A DNA stretch of 58,271 nucleotides from Bacillus sp. 491mf (GCF_900112415.1 NZ_FOLV01000022.1:1-58271); one strand, 5' to 3'; numbered from the stretch's first letter, positions 25,810-35,687 are shown. Notes: a model not told the origin generated them from the letters alone. Program-made: numbers and translations.

Positions 25810-27450
25810 ATGAAAAAACTTGCATCTTTTGATTTTTGGCAAAAGTTCGGAAAAGCTTTATTAGTAGTAGTAGCGGTTATGCCAGCTGCTGGTTTAATGA
25901 TTTCCATCGGTAAATTAATTGGTATGTCTGCGGGCGATGTATCTGCCGTGCAAATAATTGCTAGAGTTATGGAAGATATCGGTTGGGCAATTATTGTAAA
26001 CTTAAACATTTTATTCGCTGTAGCAATTGGGGGATCTTGGGCAAAAGATCGTGCGGGTGGTGCATTTGCAGCATTGCTAGCATTCGTATTAACGAACCGA
26101 ATTACAGGAGCAATTTTTGGTGTAAACGCTGTAATGTTAGCGAGTTCAAAAGCAAAAGTATCTTCCTTATTAGCGGGAGATTTACTTGTAAAAGATTATT
26201 TCACTTCTGTTCTTGGTGCACCAGCACTTAACATGGGAGTTTTCGTAGGTATTATTTCAGGTTTCTTAGGAGCTACGCTATACAATAAATATTATAACTA
26301 TAATAAATTACCACAAGCATTAGCTTTCTTTAACGGAAAACGTTTCGTACCATTTGTAGTAATTGTTGGTTCTACAATCACTGCTATTATTTTATCGTTC
26401 GTATGGCCATTCATTCAAAGTGGATTAAACGAATTTGGACGCTGGATTGCAGCTTCAAAGGATAGCGCACCAATTGTTGCGCCGTTTGTATATGGAACAT
26501 TAGAACGTTTATTATTACCATTTGGATTGCATCATATGTTAACGATTCCGATGAACTACACAGCGCTTGGCGGATCGTACACAATCTTAACAGGTGCTAA
26601 GGCAGGACAAATTGTAGCGGGACAAGATCCATTATGGCTTGCATGGATTACAGACTTAAATAGCTTAATAACGAAAGGTGATATGAAAGCATATCACGAT
26701 TTATTAAATAATGTTGTTCCAGCACGTTTCAAAGTAGGACAAGTTATCGGTTCAACTGCATCATTAATTGGTATCGCATTTGCGATGTACCGTAACGTAG
26801 ATGTAGACAAGCGTCATAAATATAAACCAATGTTCTTCTCAGCAGCATTAGCAGTATTTTTAACTGGGGTTACAGAGCCGATTGAATTTATGTTTATGTT
26901 TATTGCCCCAGTATTATATGTTGTGTATGCGATTATCACTGGTGTAGCATTCGCATTAGCAGATTTAATTAATTTACGTATCCATGCATTTGGTTTTATT
27001 GAGTTATTAACTCGTACACCAATGATCGTAAAGGCTGGATTAACAAGAGATCTTATTAACTTCTTTGTTGTATCAGCTATCTTCTTTGGATTAAACTTTA
27101 CAATCTTCAACTTCTTAATTAAAAAGTTCAATTTACCAACACCAGGACGTGCTGGTAACTACATTGAGAATGAAGATGGTGCTGAAGAAGCAGCAGTTAA
27201 TGTGAAAGAAGGTTCATTAGCGACAGTGGTTATCGCGCTGTTAGGCGGGAAAAACAACATTGCAGATGTAGATGCTTGTATGACACGTTTACGTGTGACA
27301 GTAAAAGACTTAGATATCGTTGCAAAAGAAGCGGATTGGAAGAAGAACGGAGCGCTTGGCTTAATTGTAAAAGATAAAGGTGTACAAGCTGTGTATGGTC
27401 CAAAAGCTGACGTATTAAAGTCTGATATTCAAGATATTTTAGGGATATAA
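25810..27450 (+). CDS. PTS alpha-glucoside-type EIICB transporter
   Basis: The 546-residue protein is a glucose-family PTS permease with an N-terminal EIIC membrane domain of about 10 helices (LPFGLHHMLTIPMN and TGVTEPIEFMFMF are substrate-site stretches). A C-terminal EIIB domain holds the phospho-accepting Cys in ADVDACMTRLRVTVKD. No EIIA is fused or adjacent, so it must borrow one such as EIIA-Glc, as MalP/GlvC does. It should import and phosphorylate maltose or a related alpha-glucoside. RBS AAAAAGGAGG is strong. The next gene starts three bases after its stop. Confidence 0.9.
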   Translation: MKKLASFDFWQKFGKALLVVVAVMPAAGLMISIGKLIGMSAGDVSAVQIIARVMEDIGWAIIVNLNILFAVAIGGSWAKDRAGGAFAALLAFVLTNRITGAIFGVNAVMLASSKAKVSSLLAGDLLVKDYFTSVLGAPALNMGVFVGIISGFLGATLYNKYYNYNKLPQALAFFNGKRFVPFVVIVGSTITAIILSFVWPFIQSGLNEFGRWIAASKDSAPIVAPFVYGTLERLLLPFGLHHMLTIPMNYTALGGSYTILTGAKAGQIVAGQDPLWLAWITDLNSLITKGDMKAYHDLLNNVVPARFKVGQVIGSTASLIGIAFAMYRNVDVDKRHKYKPMFFSAALAVFLTGVTEPIEFMFMFIAPVLYVVYAIITGVAFALADLINLRIHAFGFIELLTRTPMIVKAGLTRDLINFFVVSAIFFGLNFTIFNFLIKKFNLPTPGRAGNYIENEDGAEEAAVNVKEGSLATVVIALLGGKNNIADVDACMTRLRVTVKDLDIVAKEADWKKNGALGLIVKDKGVQAVYGPKADVLKSDIQDILGI

Positions 27451-27453
27451 GAA

Positions 27454-28245
27454 ATGAAATTATTAACGCTAAATTGTCATTCGTGGCAAGAAGATGAGCA
27501 ACTTGCAAAGATTCATTATTTAGCAAAAATGATTCAAGAAAATGACTATGACGTCATCGCATTGCAAGAGGTAAGTCAGTCAATTACGGCTCAAAATATA
27601 TCCGGTAACATGAAAGAAGATAATTTTGTCCGCTTATTACAAGTAGAACTAGAAAAGCTTGGCGCGGCAAAATATGACGCTGTATGGGACTTTGCTCATA
27701 TCGGGTACGATGTGTATGAAGAAGGTTTAGCCATTTTAACAAAACATGCAATTCAAAAGAGTGATTCCTTTTTCGTATCAAACAGTACAGATACAACATA
27801 CTGGAAAACAAGAAAAATTGTCAGTATAACTGTTTCTTATTACAACCAGCCGGTGACATTATATTCTTGTCATCTTGGCTGGTGGAATGACGAAGAAGAA
27901 CCATTTCAAAATCAAGTCGATCATTTACTGCATCGTGTAGATAAAGATGAATTGTCGCTCTTAATGGGTGACTTCAATAACAATGCACGTTTGCAAAATG
28001 AAGGCTATGATTATCTCATGCAAAAGGGTTTATATGACACGTATCAATTAGCAAAGCAAAAAGATGAAGGAACAACTGTACAAGGAAAGATTGCTGGATG
28101 GGATGAGAATAAACAAAATTTACGTATCGACCTTATTTTAAGCAATCAACCTGTACAAGTTACTTCTTCCAAAGTAATTTTTAATGGGATAAACCGAGAA
28201 GTAATATCGGACCATTTTGGCGTTGAAGTTCAAATTAACATGTAA
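27454..28245 (+). CDS. Endonuclease/exonuclease/phosphatase-fold protein in the PTS operon
   Basis: The 263-residue soluble protein has the EEP (DNase I-like) motifs: LLTLNCHSW, ALQEVSQ with metal-ligand Glu, YSCHLGWWND with catalytic His, LMGDFNNNA, RIDLIL and SDHFGV. Members cleave nucleic acids, sphingomyelin or inositol/sugar phosphates. It starts three bases after the PTS stop, so it is co-transcribed. That context hints at a phosphatase or phosphodiesterase acting on imported sugar phosphates, not a nuclease, but this is inference. Confidence 0.8.
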   Translation: MKLLTLNCHSWQEDEQLAKIHYLAKMIQENDYDVIALQEVSQSITAQNISGNMKEDNFVRLLQVELEKLGAAKYDAVWDFAHIGYDVYEEGLAILTKHAIQKSDSFFVSNSTDTTYWKTRKIVSITVSYYNQPVTLYSCHLGWWNDEEEPFQNQVDHLLHRVDKDELSLLMGDFNNNARLQNEGYDYLMQKGLYDTYQLAKQKDEGTTVQGKIAGWDENKQNLRIDLILSNQPVQVTSSKVIFNGINREVISDHFGVEVQINM

Positions 28246-28247
28246 TG

Positions 28248-28291
28248 AAAAGGCAACCACCGTGCAAAATACGGAATGGTTGCCTTTTTTA
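28248..28291 (+). terminator. Terminator of the PTS/EEP operon
   Basis: AAAAGGCAACCA pairs with TGGTTGCCTTTTTT just after the EEP stop codon. Confidence 0.9.
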
Positions 28292-28503
28292 TTACATTTC
28301 ATATATAATCTTCAATATTGAACGTAAAACTAAAACGGTCAATTTGTTTGTATATTTCATGAAAAGTATCATATAATGATGTATACAGTTTTCAGGAGTG
28401 ATAGGTCATTTCAGTTAAATTTTTCAAAAAACAATGTTATAATGGCGAAATGCATGTATGAATTCGGACGAAAGAAAAAACATATGATTAGGTGATTAAT
28501 AAA

Positions 28504-31143
28504 ATGAAACAAATATGGCGTATTTATACGACAGACATACGGAATGTAGCAAGGCACTGGGCTGCAATTGTTATCATCATAGGGCTTACGATTTTACCAT
28601 CGCTCTATGCATGGTTTAATATTGAGGCCTCGTGGGACCCTTATGGAAGTACGAAAGATGTTCCTATCGCAATATCTAATGAAGACAAAGGTTCAAATTT
28701 ACGAGGGAAAGACATTAATATAGGGGAAGAAGTCGTGAATTCCCTAAAAAACAATAAAAACCTCGGTTGGAAGTTTGTTGATAAAAAGGAAGCAATACAT
28801 GGCGTGAAGCATGGCGAATATTATGCAAGTATTACCATTCCGAAAGACTTCTCAGAAAAAATTGCAACGGTATTAGATGATAATCCGCAAAAACCAGAAA
28901 TTCAATATTATGTGAATGAAAAGGTAAATGCCATTGCACCAAAGATTACTTCAAAAGGCGCGTCCGGTATTGTTGAGGAAATAGGCAAAAACTTTGTCAA
29001 AACCGCAAATGGTGAGATTTTTAAAATCTTTAATGAACTTGGAATTGATCTAGAAACAAACTTACCAAGTATCGAAAAAGTAAAGGATCTCGTTTTCAAA
29101 TTAGAAACGCAAATGCCAGAAATCAATAAAGTGGTAGATACAGCATTAACGGATGCTGGCACGGCGCAAGATCTTGTCAAAACAGCACAAGATACGATGC
29201 CAAAGGTTGAAAGTATCATTCATGATAGCCAGCAACTAACGAAAGATTTAGATTCGTTCTTTGCCGCAAATGATCAAACGCTGGATGAGGCACCAGCAGC
29301 TATTAAGAGAGACTTAACGTATGCGAAAAAAGCTGCTGATGGTACGGCGCAGATTACGGATTTATTAAAAGATCCGTTGAAAAATGTAAACAAGGAAACG
29401 CTTAAGGATCAGATAAAATCTTTACAAAATACAGCAAATACAGTAAAGGAAGTTTCGCAAAAGATTCCTGGTTATACAGATAAAGCAAGAGAAGTTTTAA
29501 ATAAAGCACCAACTGCTGAAGAACTCAAACCGATTGCTGAAGGAATAGAGCAATTATCTACAGGAGCTATTGACCGGATTGATATAGAAATTAAAAGCTT
29601 ACAGGATTCTAATCAACCTGATAAAGATGTGCGTATTAAAGAATTAGAACAATTAAAAGAATCATTAAATGCAATCAAGAAAAAGTCAAAAGCAATAACA
29701 GAAGCAGCGAACGATCTCAATAAGAATAAGCAGTCCATTGAAAATTTATTAAATCAAATCGATAGTTTAGCAAAAGATGTTGAAAAAGGCTCAAATAATT
29801 TTATTAATGTTACGAATGATTTAATAAATAAAGTTGATAATGGTATAGGTGGTAACGTAAATCTAGAACCGGTCAAACAAGGACTATACGACGTTCAATC
29901 GCAGCTTCAAAAGGGCATTAATATGATAGATGATATTATTCCAGTGTTAAATGATGTAGATAAGCTTGCTGGTCATGCAGGGAAAACAACAAATATTCCT
30001 GAAAAAGTAGCGCAGTTAAATGATGCAAAAGGAAAGATGCAAGAGGGCATAGATGTAGCGAACAAAGGCATTGATATGATCAATAAAGGAGAACGACCTG
30101 CAAAAGATATTGTAGAAAGTTTAAACTCCCTATCTAAAGATGCATCCAACGTATTAGGTGATATTTTAGCACGATATGACTCTGAAATTGTCCCAAGTTT
30201 CAACGATGCAATTGCTAAAACGAAAAAAATAAACAAAGATGCAGCGGATGTTTTAAATACAGCGAATCAAAGTCTACCTAATGTCAAAAAACTACTAGAA
30301 GATGCATCAAAAGGATTAACTGTTGGCAAAGAAGAAGCTGAAAAAATAAAAGCAGAGCTTCCTGAAGCTGAGAAGAAAATTAAAGAAATTGCTAATAAAA
30401 TTCGCGAATTTGAATCAGAAGAAGATTTAAAAGACATCATTCGTCTATTAAAGCATGATGTAGAAAAACAAAGTGATTATTTCGCAAATCCAGTAAACTT
30501 AAAAGAGAATAAATTATACCCACTTCCAAACTACGGTTCAGCAATGTCACCGTTCTACACAGTGTTAGCATTATGGGTAGGGGCATTGCTCATGGTGTCA
30601 TTATTAACAGTAGAAGTACATGAGGAAGATGCGGAATATAAAAGTTATCACATTTACTTCGGCCGTTTCTTAACATTCTTAACGATCGGTCTTGCGCAGG
30701 CATTTATCGTAGCGATGGGAGATATATTCTTATTAGGCACGTATGTGGTTGATAAATTCTGGTTTGTCCTGTTTAGCATGTTAATTGCTGGAGTGTTCGT
30801 TTGTATCGTATACTCACTTGTTTCTGTATTTGGAAACATCGGTAAATCCATGGCAATCGTGTTACTTGTATTACAAGTTGCTGGTTCAGGTGGAACATTC
30901 CCAATTCAAATGACACCGAAGTTCTTCCAAATGCTATATCCATTCCTGCCGTTCACGTATGCAATTCGTATTATTCGTGAGACAGTAGGCGGTATGCTTT
31001 GGGATATTGTCTGGAAAGATCTTCTCGTATTATGTTTATGGGTAGGTGTAATGCTTATTATTGCACTAGTATTGAAAAAGCCAATTAATAAGTCGAGCGA
31101 AAAGTTTGTAGAAAATGCAAAAGGAAGTAAGATAATTCATTAA
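28504..31143 (+). CDS. yhgE: YhgE/Pip-family membrane protein
   Basis: The 879-residue protein has one N-terminal transmembrane helix (about residues 17-38). A long extracytoplasmic region of about 600 residues follows, rich in Lys/Glu/Asn heptads and predicted coiled coil. Five C-terminal helices of the ABC-2 permease type start near residue 690. This is the architecture of YhgE and phage infection protein (Pip), which serve as a phage receptor in Lactococcus and are linked to ESX/type VII loci in some firmicutes. The ATG at 28504 is preceded by AGGTG; a GTG four codons earlier overlaps that RBS. Cellular function is unknown. Confidence 0.85.
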   Translation: MKQIWRIYTTDIRNVARHWAAIVIIIGLTILPSLYAWFNIEASWDPYGSTKDVPIAISNEDKGSNLRGKDINIGEEVVNSLKNNKNLGWKFVDKKEAIHGVKHGEYYASITIPKDFSEKIATVLDDNPQKPEIQYYVNEKVNAIAPKITSKGASGIVEEIGKNFVKTANGEIFKIFNELGIDLETNLPSIEKVKDLVFKLETQMPEINKVVDTALTDAGTAQDLVKTAQDTMPKVESIIHDSQQLTKDLDSFFAANDQTLDEAPAAIKRDLTYAKKAADGTAQITDLLKDPLKNVNKETLKDQIKSLQNTANTVKEVSQKIPGYTDKAREVLNKAPTAEELKPIAEGIEQLSTGAIDRIDIEIKSLQDSNQPDKDVRIKELEQLKESLNAIKKKSKAITEAANDLNKNKQSIENLLNQIDSLAKDVEKGSNNFINVTNDLINKVDNGIGGNVNLEPVKQGLYDVQSQLQKGINMIDDIIPVLNDVDKLAGHAGKTTNIPEKVAQLNDAKGKMQEGIDVANKGIDMINKGERPAKDIVESLNSLSKDASNVLGDILARYDSEIVPSFNDAIAKTKKINKDAADVLNTANQSLPNVKKLLEDASKGLTVGKEEAEKIKAELPEAEKKIKEIANKIREFESEEDLKDIIRLLKHDVEKQSDYFANPVNLKENKLYPLPNYGSAMSPFYTVLALWVGALLMVSLLTVEVHEEDAEYKSYHIYFGRFLTFLTIGLAQAFIVAMGDIFLLGTYVVDKFWFVLFSMLIAGVFVCIVYSLVSVFGNIGKSMAIVLLVLQVAGSGGTFPIQMTPKFFQMLYPFLPFTYAIRIIRETVGGMLWDIVWKDLLVLCLWVGVMLIIALVLKKPINKSSEKFVENAKGSKIIH

Positions 31144-31147
31144 TAAT

Positions 31148-31182
31148 AAAGGTTCCTGCCGGTGGGTAGGAACCTTTTGTTT
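31148..31182 (+). terminator. Terminator after yhgE
   Basis: AAAGGTTCCTGCC pairs imperfectly with GGTAGGAACCTTTT, directly after the stop codon. Confidence 0.8.
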
Positions 31183-31238
31183 ATGAGGAGCGTTGAGTAT
31201 GTCGAACATCGTCGAAGAGTCTTTATATCATGTCGAAG

Positions 31239-31330
31239 CGCTGATATATTATAAAAAGTGGTCGATATATTATAAAAAGCGCCGATATATTGTAAAAGTC
31301 GCTGATATATTGAAAAAAGCGCCGATATAT
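31239..31330 (+). repeat. CGCCGATATAT array, five units
   Basis: Units CGCTGATATAT, GGTCGATATAT, CGCCGATATAT, CGCTGATATAT, CGCCGATATAT start at 31239, 31260, 31280, 31300 and 31320, giving 20-21 bp spacing with A-rich spacers such as TATAAAAAG. A header with GTCGAACATCGTCGAAG precedes them. It is placed between convergent yhgE and topB. Confidence 0.8.
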
Positions 31331-31342
31331 TAGCAGGCATGA

Positions 31343-31373
31343 AAAAAAAGAGTTGGTAAACCAACTCCTTTAA
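31343..31373 (-). terminator. Terminator of topB
   Basis: On the minus strand AAGGAGTTGGT pairs with ACCAACTCTTTTTTTT, immediately after the topB stop. Confidence 0.85.
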
Positions 31374-33559
31374 TCAAACTTCAATTTCTTTAATGCTTCT
31401 GCTAATGCATTATTCAGAGGTTCTTCCTGCTGTTGTTGCTGTTTCATGTATTTTTGAACAGCACGTTTATCTGCTTTGTTACCTGATTCTTTTTTACGAC
31501 GGTCTTGGAATGAAGAAAGTTTCTCGCGATAGCCGCATTTACATGCGAAGATTTGGCCTTCTCCTTCACCGCGAAGTTCTAGTTTTTTCTTACATTGCGG
31601 GCAGCGTGCGTTTGTCGCGCGGGATACATTTTTGCGATGACCACATTCACGATCTTGGCATACAAGCATTTTTCCTTTTTTGCCGTTTACTTCTAGCATT
31701 GGTTTGCCGCAGTCTGGGCAAGTTTTTGTGGAAATGTTGTCGTGCTTATATTTTTTATCGCTCGATTTAATTTCAGAAACAATTTCTTTTGTGTAGTTTT
31801 TCATTTCAGAAATAAATACTTCTTTTTTCAACTTGCCTTTCGCGATAGCCTCAAGTTTTTGTTCCCACTCAGCAGTTAGCGTAGGTGATTTTAATTCTTC
31901 TGGTACTAAATCTAGTAATTGACGGCCTTTTGATGTAATGTGAATGTCTTTGCCGCGTTTTTCAATTAAGAATGAATTGAACAATTTATCAATAATGTCG
32001 GCGCGTGTCGCAACTGTACCTAGTCCGCCCGTTGACTTTAATGTATCAGCAAGCTGTTTGTTTTGCGTATCCATATACTTTGTTGGATTTTCCATAGCCG
32101 AAAGTAATGTTGCTTCATTAAAACGCGCAGGTGGCTTTGTTTGACCAGATGTCCCTGCAATTAGTTTCACGTTTAATGTATCGCCTTTTTCGATGCGAGG
32201 TAAGATTTGTTCTTTTAAATCGTCCACTGCATCGTCATCTTCAAAGCGATTTTCATAAACTTCTTTCCAGCCAGAATTCATAATTGTTTTGCCGCGTGCG
32301 ACAAAGTTTTCATCACCGATTTTAGCGCGTAACGTTAGTTGCTCGTATTCAAAAGCAGGGAATAAAACTGCTAAGAAACGTTTGACAACTAAATCATAAA
32401 TTTTGCGCTCTTTATCTGTGAAAGCTGAGAAGTTTACATAGCTTTCTGTTGGAATGATTGCATGGTGATCACTTACTTTACTATCATCAACAAAAGATTT
32501 GGAAGCTTTGATTGGTTTCGTTAAAACTTTATTAGCTAAAGAACGATACTCACCTATTCCGCAAGCTTTCAGACGTTCTGGAAGTGTTCCAACGATGTCA
32601 GATGAGATATAACGTGAATCTGTCCGCGGATATGTTAATACTTTGTGCTGTTCATACAGTTTTTGCATAATATTTAACGTTTCTTTTGCGGAATAACCAA
32701 AGATTTTATTTGCATCACGTTGTAATTCTGTTAAGTCGTAAAGACCAGGAGCAAATGACTTCTTAGCTTTTTTCTCAATTTCAACTACAGTCGCATTTTG
32801 GTTTCCTAATTTTTTTACAATCGCATCAATTTTTTCTTTATCAAAGCTGCGGCTATTGCCTTTCGCATCTTGCCAAGTGAGCTTTAATCTCTCTGTTGTT
32901 TGTGCTTCAATGCCATAGTATGTTTGTGCTTTGAAGTTTTTAATTTCATCTTCACGTCCTGCGATAATTGCTACAGTAGGTGTTTGAACACGACCGCAAT
33001 TTAATTGTGCATTGAATCTTGTAGTTAATGCACGTGTTGCGTTAAGACCGATATACCAGTCAGCTTCCGAACGGGCAACAGCTGAAGCATATAAATTGTC
33101 GTATGCTTTACCAGGTTTCAAGTTTGCAAAACCATCTTTAATCGCTTTATCGGTAACAGATGAAATCCATAGACGTTTAATCGGTTTATTAATTCTCACT
33201 TTATCAATAATCCAACGAGCTACTAATTCTCCTTCGCGACCAGCGTCTGTAGCTACGATGATTTCATTTACATCATTTCTAGTCAATTGACTTTTCACAG
33301 CATTAAATTGCTTGCCAGTTTGCTTAATCACCGTTAATTTTAAACGTTCCGGAAGCATTGGAAGATCTTCAAGATTCCACTTTTTATACTTCACATCATA
33401 ACTTTCAGGATCTGCTAATGTAACGAGATGCCCTAAAGCCCATGTAACAATATATTTACTTCCTTCAATGTAACCATTTCCTTTTTTATCGCACTTCAAT
33501 ACACGCGCAATATCACGTGCAACAGAAGGTTTTTCAGCAATTACAACACTTTTTGCCAT
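31370..33559 (-). CDS. topB: DNA topoisomerase III
   Basis: The 729-residue type IA topoisomerase has the toprim domain (AEKPSVARDIARVL and DAGREGELVARWI with acidic metal ligands) and the active-site Tyr in LTYPRTDSRYI (about residue 310). The C-terminal tail has two zinc-ribbon-like segments (CPDCGKPM...CQDRECGH and CPQCKKKL...CKCGY). It decatenates and unknots DNA during replication and recombination. The ATG is preceded by AAAGGATG. It stands alone and converges with yhgE. Confidence 0.95.
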   Translation of the reverse strand: MAKSVVIAEKPSVARDIARVLKCDKKGNGYIEGSKYIVTWALGHLVTLADPESYDVKYKKWNLEDLPMLPERLKLTVIKQTGKQFNAVKSQLTRNDVNEIIVATDAGREGELVARWIIDKVRINKPIKRLWISSVTDKAIKDGFANLKPGKAYDNLYASAVARSEADWYIGLNATRALTTRFNAQLNCGRVQTPTVAIIAGREDEIKNFKAQTYYGIEAQTTERLKLTWQDAKGNSRSFDKEKIDAIVKKLGNQNATVVEIEKKAKKSFAPGLYDLTELQRDANKIFGYSAKETLNIMQKLYEQHKVLTYPRTDSRYISSDIVGTLPERLKACGIGEYRSLANKVLTKPIKASKSFVDDSKVSDHHAIIPTESYVNFSAFTDKERKIYDLVVKRFLAVLFPAFEYEQLTLRAKIGDENFVARGKTIMNSGWKEVYENRFEDDDAVDDLKEQILPRIEKGDTLNVKLIAGTSGQTKPPARFNEATLLSAMENPTKYMDTQNKQLADTLKSTGGLGTVATRADIIDKLFNSFLIEKRGKDIHITSKGRQLLDLVPEELKSPTLTAEWEQKLEAIAKGKLKKEVFISEMKNYTKEIVSEIKSSDKKYKHDNISTKTCPDCGKPMLEVNGKKGKMLVCQDRECGHRKNVSRATNARCPQCKKKLELRGEGEGQIFACKCGYREKLSSFQDRRKKESGNKADKRAVQKYMKQQQQQEEPLNNALAEALKKLKFD

Positions 33560-33671
33560 ATTTCAAACATCCTTTCAATTTCCGTAAGTTAACTATAGCA
33601 TACATCCCTTTCGGATTCAGTTATTCCGAAGATTCGTATCCGTTGTTATGAAATATAAGTGTTCCATTTTT

Positions 33672-33765
33672 AACTAGCTTCAGAAATGCCTTAAACACCG
33701 CCTGTGACCGCTCTAATACATGGCCAGTTACTCTCGCCATCCTAAAAAAAGGGGTCTTTTATGTT
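33672..33765 (+). repeat. bcr1-like interspersed repeat, copy G (partial)
   Basis: CTGTGACCGCTCTAATACATGG, CAGTTACTCTCGCC and AAAAAAAGGGGTCTTTTA match the right half of the family. Confidence 0.6.
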
Positions 33766-33799
33766 TTTTCTTTATGTAAAATTTCGGCAAGGAAAATAA

Positions 33800-33920
33800 A
33801 ATATACCCAGCACTCGCTGTCTCCCTTTGTTTTAAACGTTGCCGTGGTAGGAACAGGTCCTGACCGCTCAAATACACGGCCAGTTGCTCTCGCCCATCTA
33901 AAAAAGGGGTTTTTACATCT
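33800..33920 (+). repeat. bcr1-like interspersed repeat, copy H
   Basis: It contains GCACTCGCTGTCTCCCTTTG, GTGGTAGGAACAGG, CTGACCGCTC, ACACGGCCAGTTGCTCTCGC and AAAAAAGGGGTTTTTA. It lies in tandem with copy G upstream of the thiM riboswitch. Confidence 0.65.
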
Positions 33921-33980
33921 TTTTTCAACTTGTTATTTCAACAGAATCAGAGTAGACTCTGAAGTAAATGAATAAGAAAA

Positions 33981-34071
33981 CACATGGGAGTTTGCGGATG
34001 CAAACTGAGAGTACGGCTACTCCGTCGTTGACCATTTGAACCTGTTGGATAATGCCAGCGTAGGGAGAGTG
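33981..34071 (+). promoter_or_regulatory. TPP riboswitch upstream of thiM
   Basis: Conserved thi-box segments are present: CACATGGGAG, CAAACTGAGAGT, TTGAACCTG, GGATAATGCCAGCG and TAGGGAGAGTG. Thiamine pyrophosphate binding would favour the terminator that follows and shut off thiM-thiE. Confidence 0.93.
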
Positions 34072-34087
34072 TAAGAGCACATTATGA

Positions 34088-34121
34088 AGACACTTTGCAT
34101 GCGCAAAAGTGTCTTTTTTGC
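34088..34121 (+). terminator. Riboswitch-controlled terminator before thiM
   Basis: AGACACTTTGCATGCG and GCAAAAGTGTCT form a stem followed by TTTTT. It lies between the TPP aptamer and thiM. Confidence 0.85.
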
Positions 34122-34154
34122 TATATCTCCCATTATAAAAAAGGAGAGATACAT

Positions 34155-34961
34155 ATGAAAATGAAAGAAATTGCCCAAGTAGTTGAGACAGTACGAGAAA
34201 GAAATCCGCTCGTTCATAATATTACAAATGTCGTCGTGACAAATTTTACTGCCAATGGATTACTGGCATTAGGTGCATCGCCTGTGATGGCATACGCAAA
34301 AGAAGAAGTAGCTGAAATGGCAAGTATTGCGGGAGCACTCGTTTTAAATATGGGGACACTTCGCCAAGAAGAAGTAGAGGCGATGCTTATTGCTGGAAAG
34401 TCAGCAAATAATCATAATGTACCAATTATATTTGATCCCGTCGGTGCTGGGGCAACTTCGTATCGAACAGAAGTGGCAAGGTATATTCCAAGTGAAGTAA
34501 AGCTAGCAATCATCCGTGGCAATGCAGCAGAGGTTGCAAATGTTATTGATGAGAGTTGGGAGATTAAAGGGGTTGATGCAGGGGGAGGAAATGGTGATGT
34601 TGTTTCCGTTGCGAAACAAGCAGCAAGGCAGCTACGTAACATTATCGTTATTACTGGAAAAGAAGATGTTATAACTGATGGGGAAAGAACGTTTATTCTT
34701 CGTAATGGTCATCCTATTTTAACGAAAGTAACAGGAACAGGGTGTTTATTAACATCTGTTATCGGAGCGTTTACGGCAGTTGAAAAAGATTACGTAAAAG
34801 CAGCTGTTGCGGCGGTAGCATTTTACGGTGTAGCGGCAGAAATTGCGGCAAGTAAAACAGCTAAGCAAGGACCGGGAAGTTTCCAAATTGAATTTCTAAA
34901 TCAGTTAGCAAACGTTACTGCAGAAGACGTTGAACGATATGGAAATGTTGAAGAGGTTTGA
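34155..34961 (+). CDS. thiM: Hydroxyethylthiazole kinase
   Basis: The 268-residue enzyme phosphorylates 4-methyl-5-(2-hydroxyethyl)thiazole for thiamine salvage. It shows [20 protein letters not shown] near the N-terminus, DPVGAGAT, and the C-terminal [15 protein letters not shown] with the anion hole and catalytic Cys. The ATG at 34155 follows AAAGGAGAG; the in-frame ATG at 34095 lies inside the terminator and is not the start. thiE follows after 18 bp. Confidence 0.95.
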   Translation: MKMKEIAQVVETVRERNPLVHNITNVVVTNFTANGLLALGASPVMAYAKEEVAEMASIAGALVLNMGTLRQEEVEAMLIAGKSANNHNVPIIFDPVGAGATSYRTEVARYIPSEVKLAIIRGNAAEVANVIDESWEIKGVDAGGGNGDVVSVAKQAARQLRNIIVITGKEDVITDGERTFILRNGHPILTKVTGTGCLLTSVIGAFTAVEKDYVKAAVAAVAFYGVAAEIAASKTAKQGPGSFQIEFLNQLANVTAEDVERYGNVEEV

Positions 34962-34979
34962 TAAGGAAGGATGAGAGAA

Positions 34980-35636
34980 ATGGCACGGATTGATAAACAA
35001 CGTATGTCTGAGTTACTACAAGTGTATTTTATTATGGGAAGTAATAATTGCAGCAAAGATCCATTACAAGTTATGAAAGAAGCTCTTGATGGCGGAGTTA
35101 CCCTTTTTCAGTATCGTGAAAAAGGTGACGGAGCATTAACGGAAGAAAACCAGTATACATTTGCAGGGCAGCTACAATCATTATGTAAAAAGTATCATGT
35201 TCCATTCATCGTAAATGATGATGTGGAATTAGCAATAGCGTTAGATGCAGATGGTGTTCATGTTGGGCAAGATGATGAAAACATTCAGATCGTACGTGGA
35301 AAAATGGGCGATAAAATCATTGGTGTATCCGCTCATACAATAGAAGAAGCTCGTTTTGCGATTGAAAATGGTGCCGATTATTTAGGAGTAGGACCGATTT
35401 TTCAAACAAACACGAAAAAAGATGCAAAAGCGGTACAAGGAACGGCAGGATTGCGTTTTTTCCGTGAAAGTGGCATTGGAATTCCGATTGTCGGTATTGG
35501 TGGGATTACAATTGAAAATGCTGCTTCTGTCGTTGAAGCAGGGGCAGATGGTGTTTCGGTGATTTCAGCGATTAGTTTAGCGGAGTCTCCTTATAATAGT
35601 GCGAAGAAATTGGCTGAGCAAGTGAAAAAAATTTAA
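34980..35636 (+). CDS. thiE: Thiamine-phosphate synthase
   Basis: The 218-residue TIM-barrel enzyme joins the pyrimidine and thiazole moieties to form thiamine phosphate. It shows [46 protein letters not shown] and PIVGIGGI. The ATG at 34980 is nine bases after AAGGAAGG; an ATG at 34971 abuts the RBS and is unlikely. It forms a thiM-thiE salvage operon under the TPP riboswitch. Confidence 0.95.
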   Translation: MARIDKQRMSELLQVYFIMGSNNCSKDPLQVMKEALDGGVTLFQYREKGDGALTEENQYTFAGQLQSLCKKYHVPFIVNDDVELAIALDADGVHVGQDDENIQIVRGKMGDKIIGVSAHTIEEARFAIENGADYLGVGPIFQTNTKKDAKAVQGTAGLRFFRESGIGIPIVGIGGITIENAASVVEAGADGVSVISAISLAESPYNSAKKLAEQVKKI

Positions 35637-35651
35637 ACAAACGTTTGATTA
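35633..35651. repeat. Solo copy of the TTAAACAAACGTTTGATTA palindrome
   Basis: This 19-bp sequence is identical to the three copies in the tandem array at 49911-50019. Here it spans the thiE stop codon. Confidence 0.75.
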
Positions 35652-35652
35652 A

Positions 35653-35687
35653 AAAGAGCTAGTCCTTGTAAAGACTAGCTCTTTCTT
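35653..35687. terminator. Bidirectional terminator between thiE and the Dcu gene
   Basis: AAAGAGCTAGTC pairs with GACTAGCTCTTTC around an eight-base loop between convergent genes. Confidence 0.85.

Noticed and set aside
31239-31330. CRISPR array or iteron origin of replication
   Set aside because: The units are 11 bp with short A-rich spacers, similar arrays occur at four sites, and no rep or cas gene is adjacent.
34095-34154. N-terminal extension of ThiM from ATG 34095
   Set aside because: It falls within the riboswitch terminator hairpin and has no RBS.
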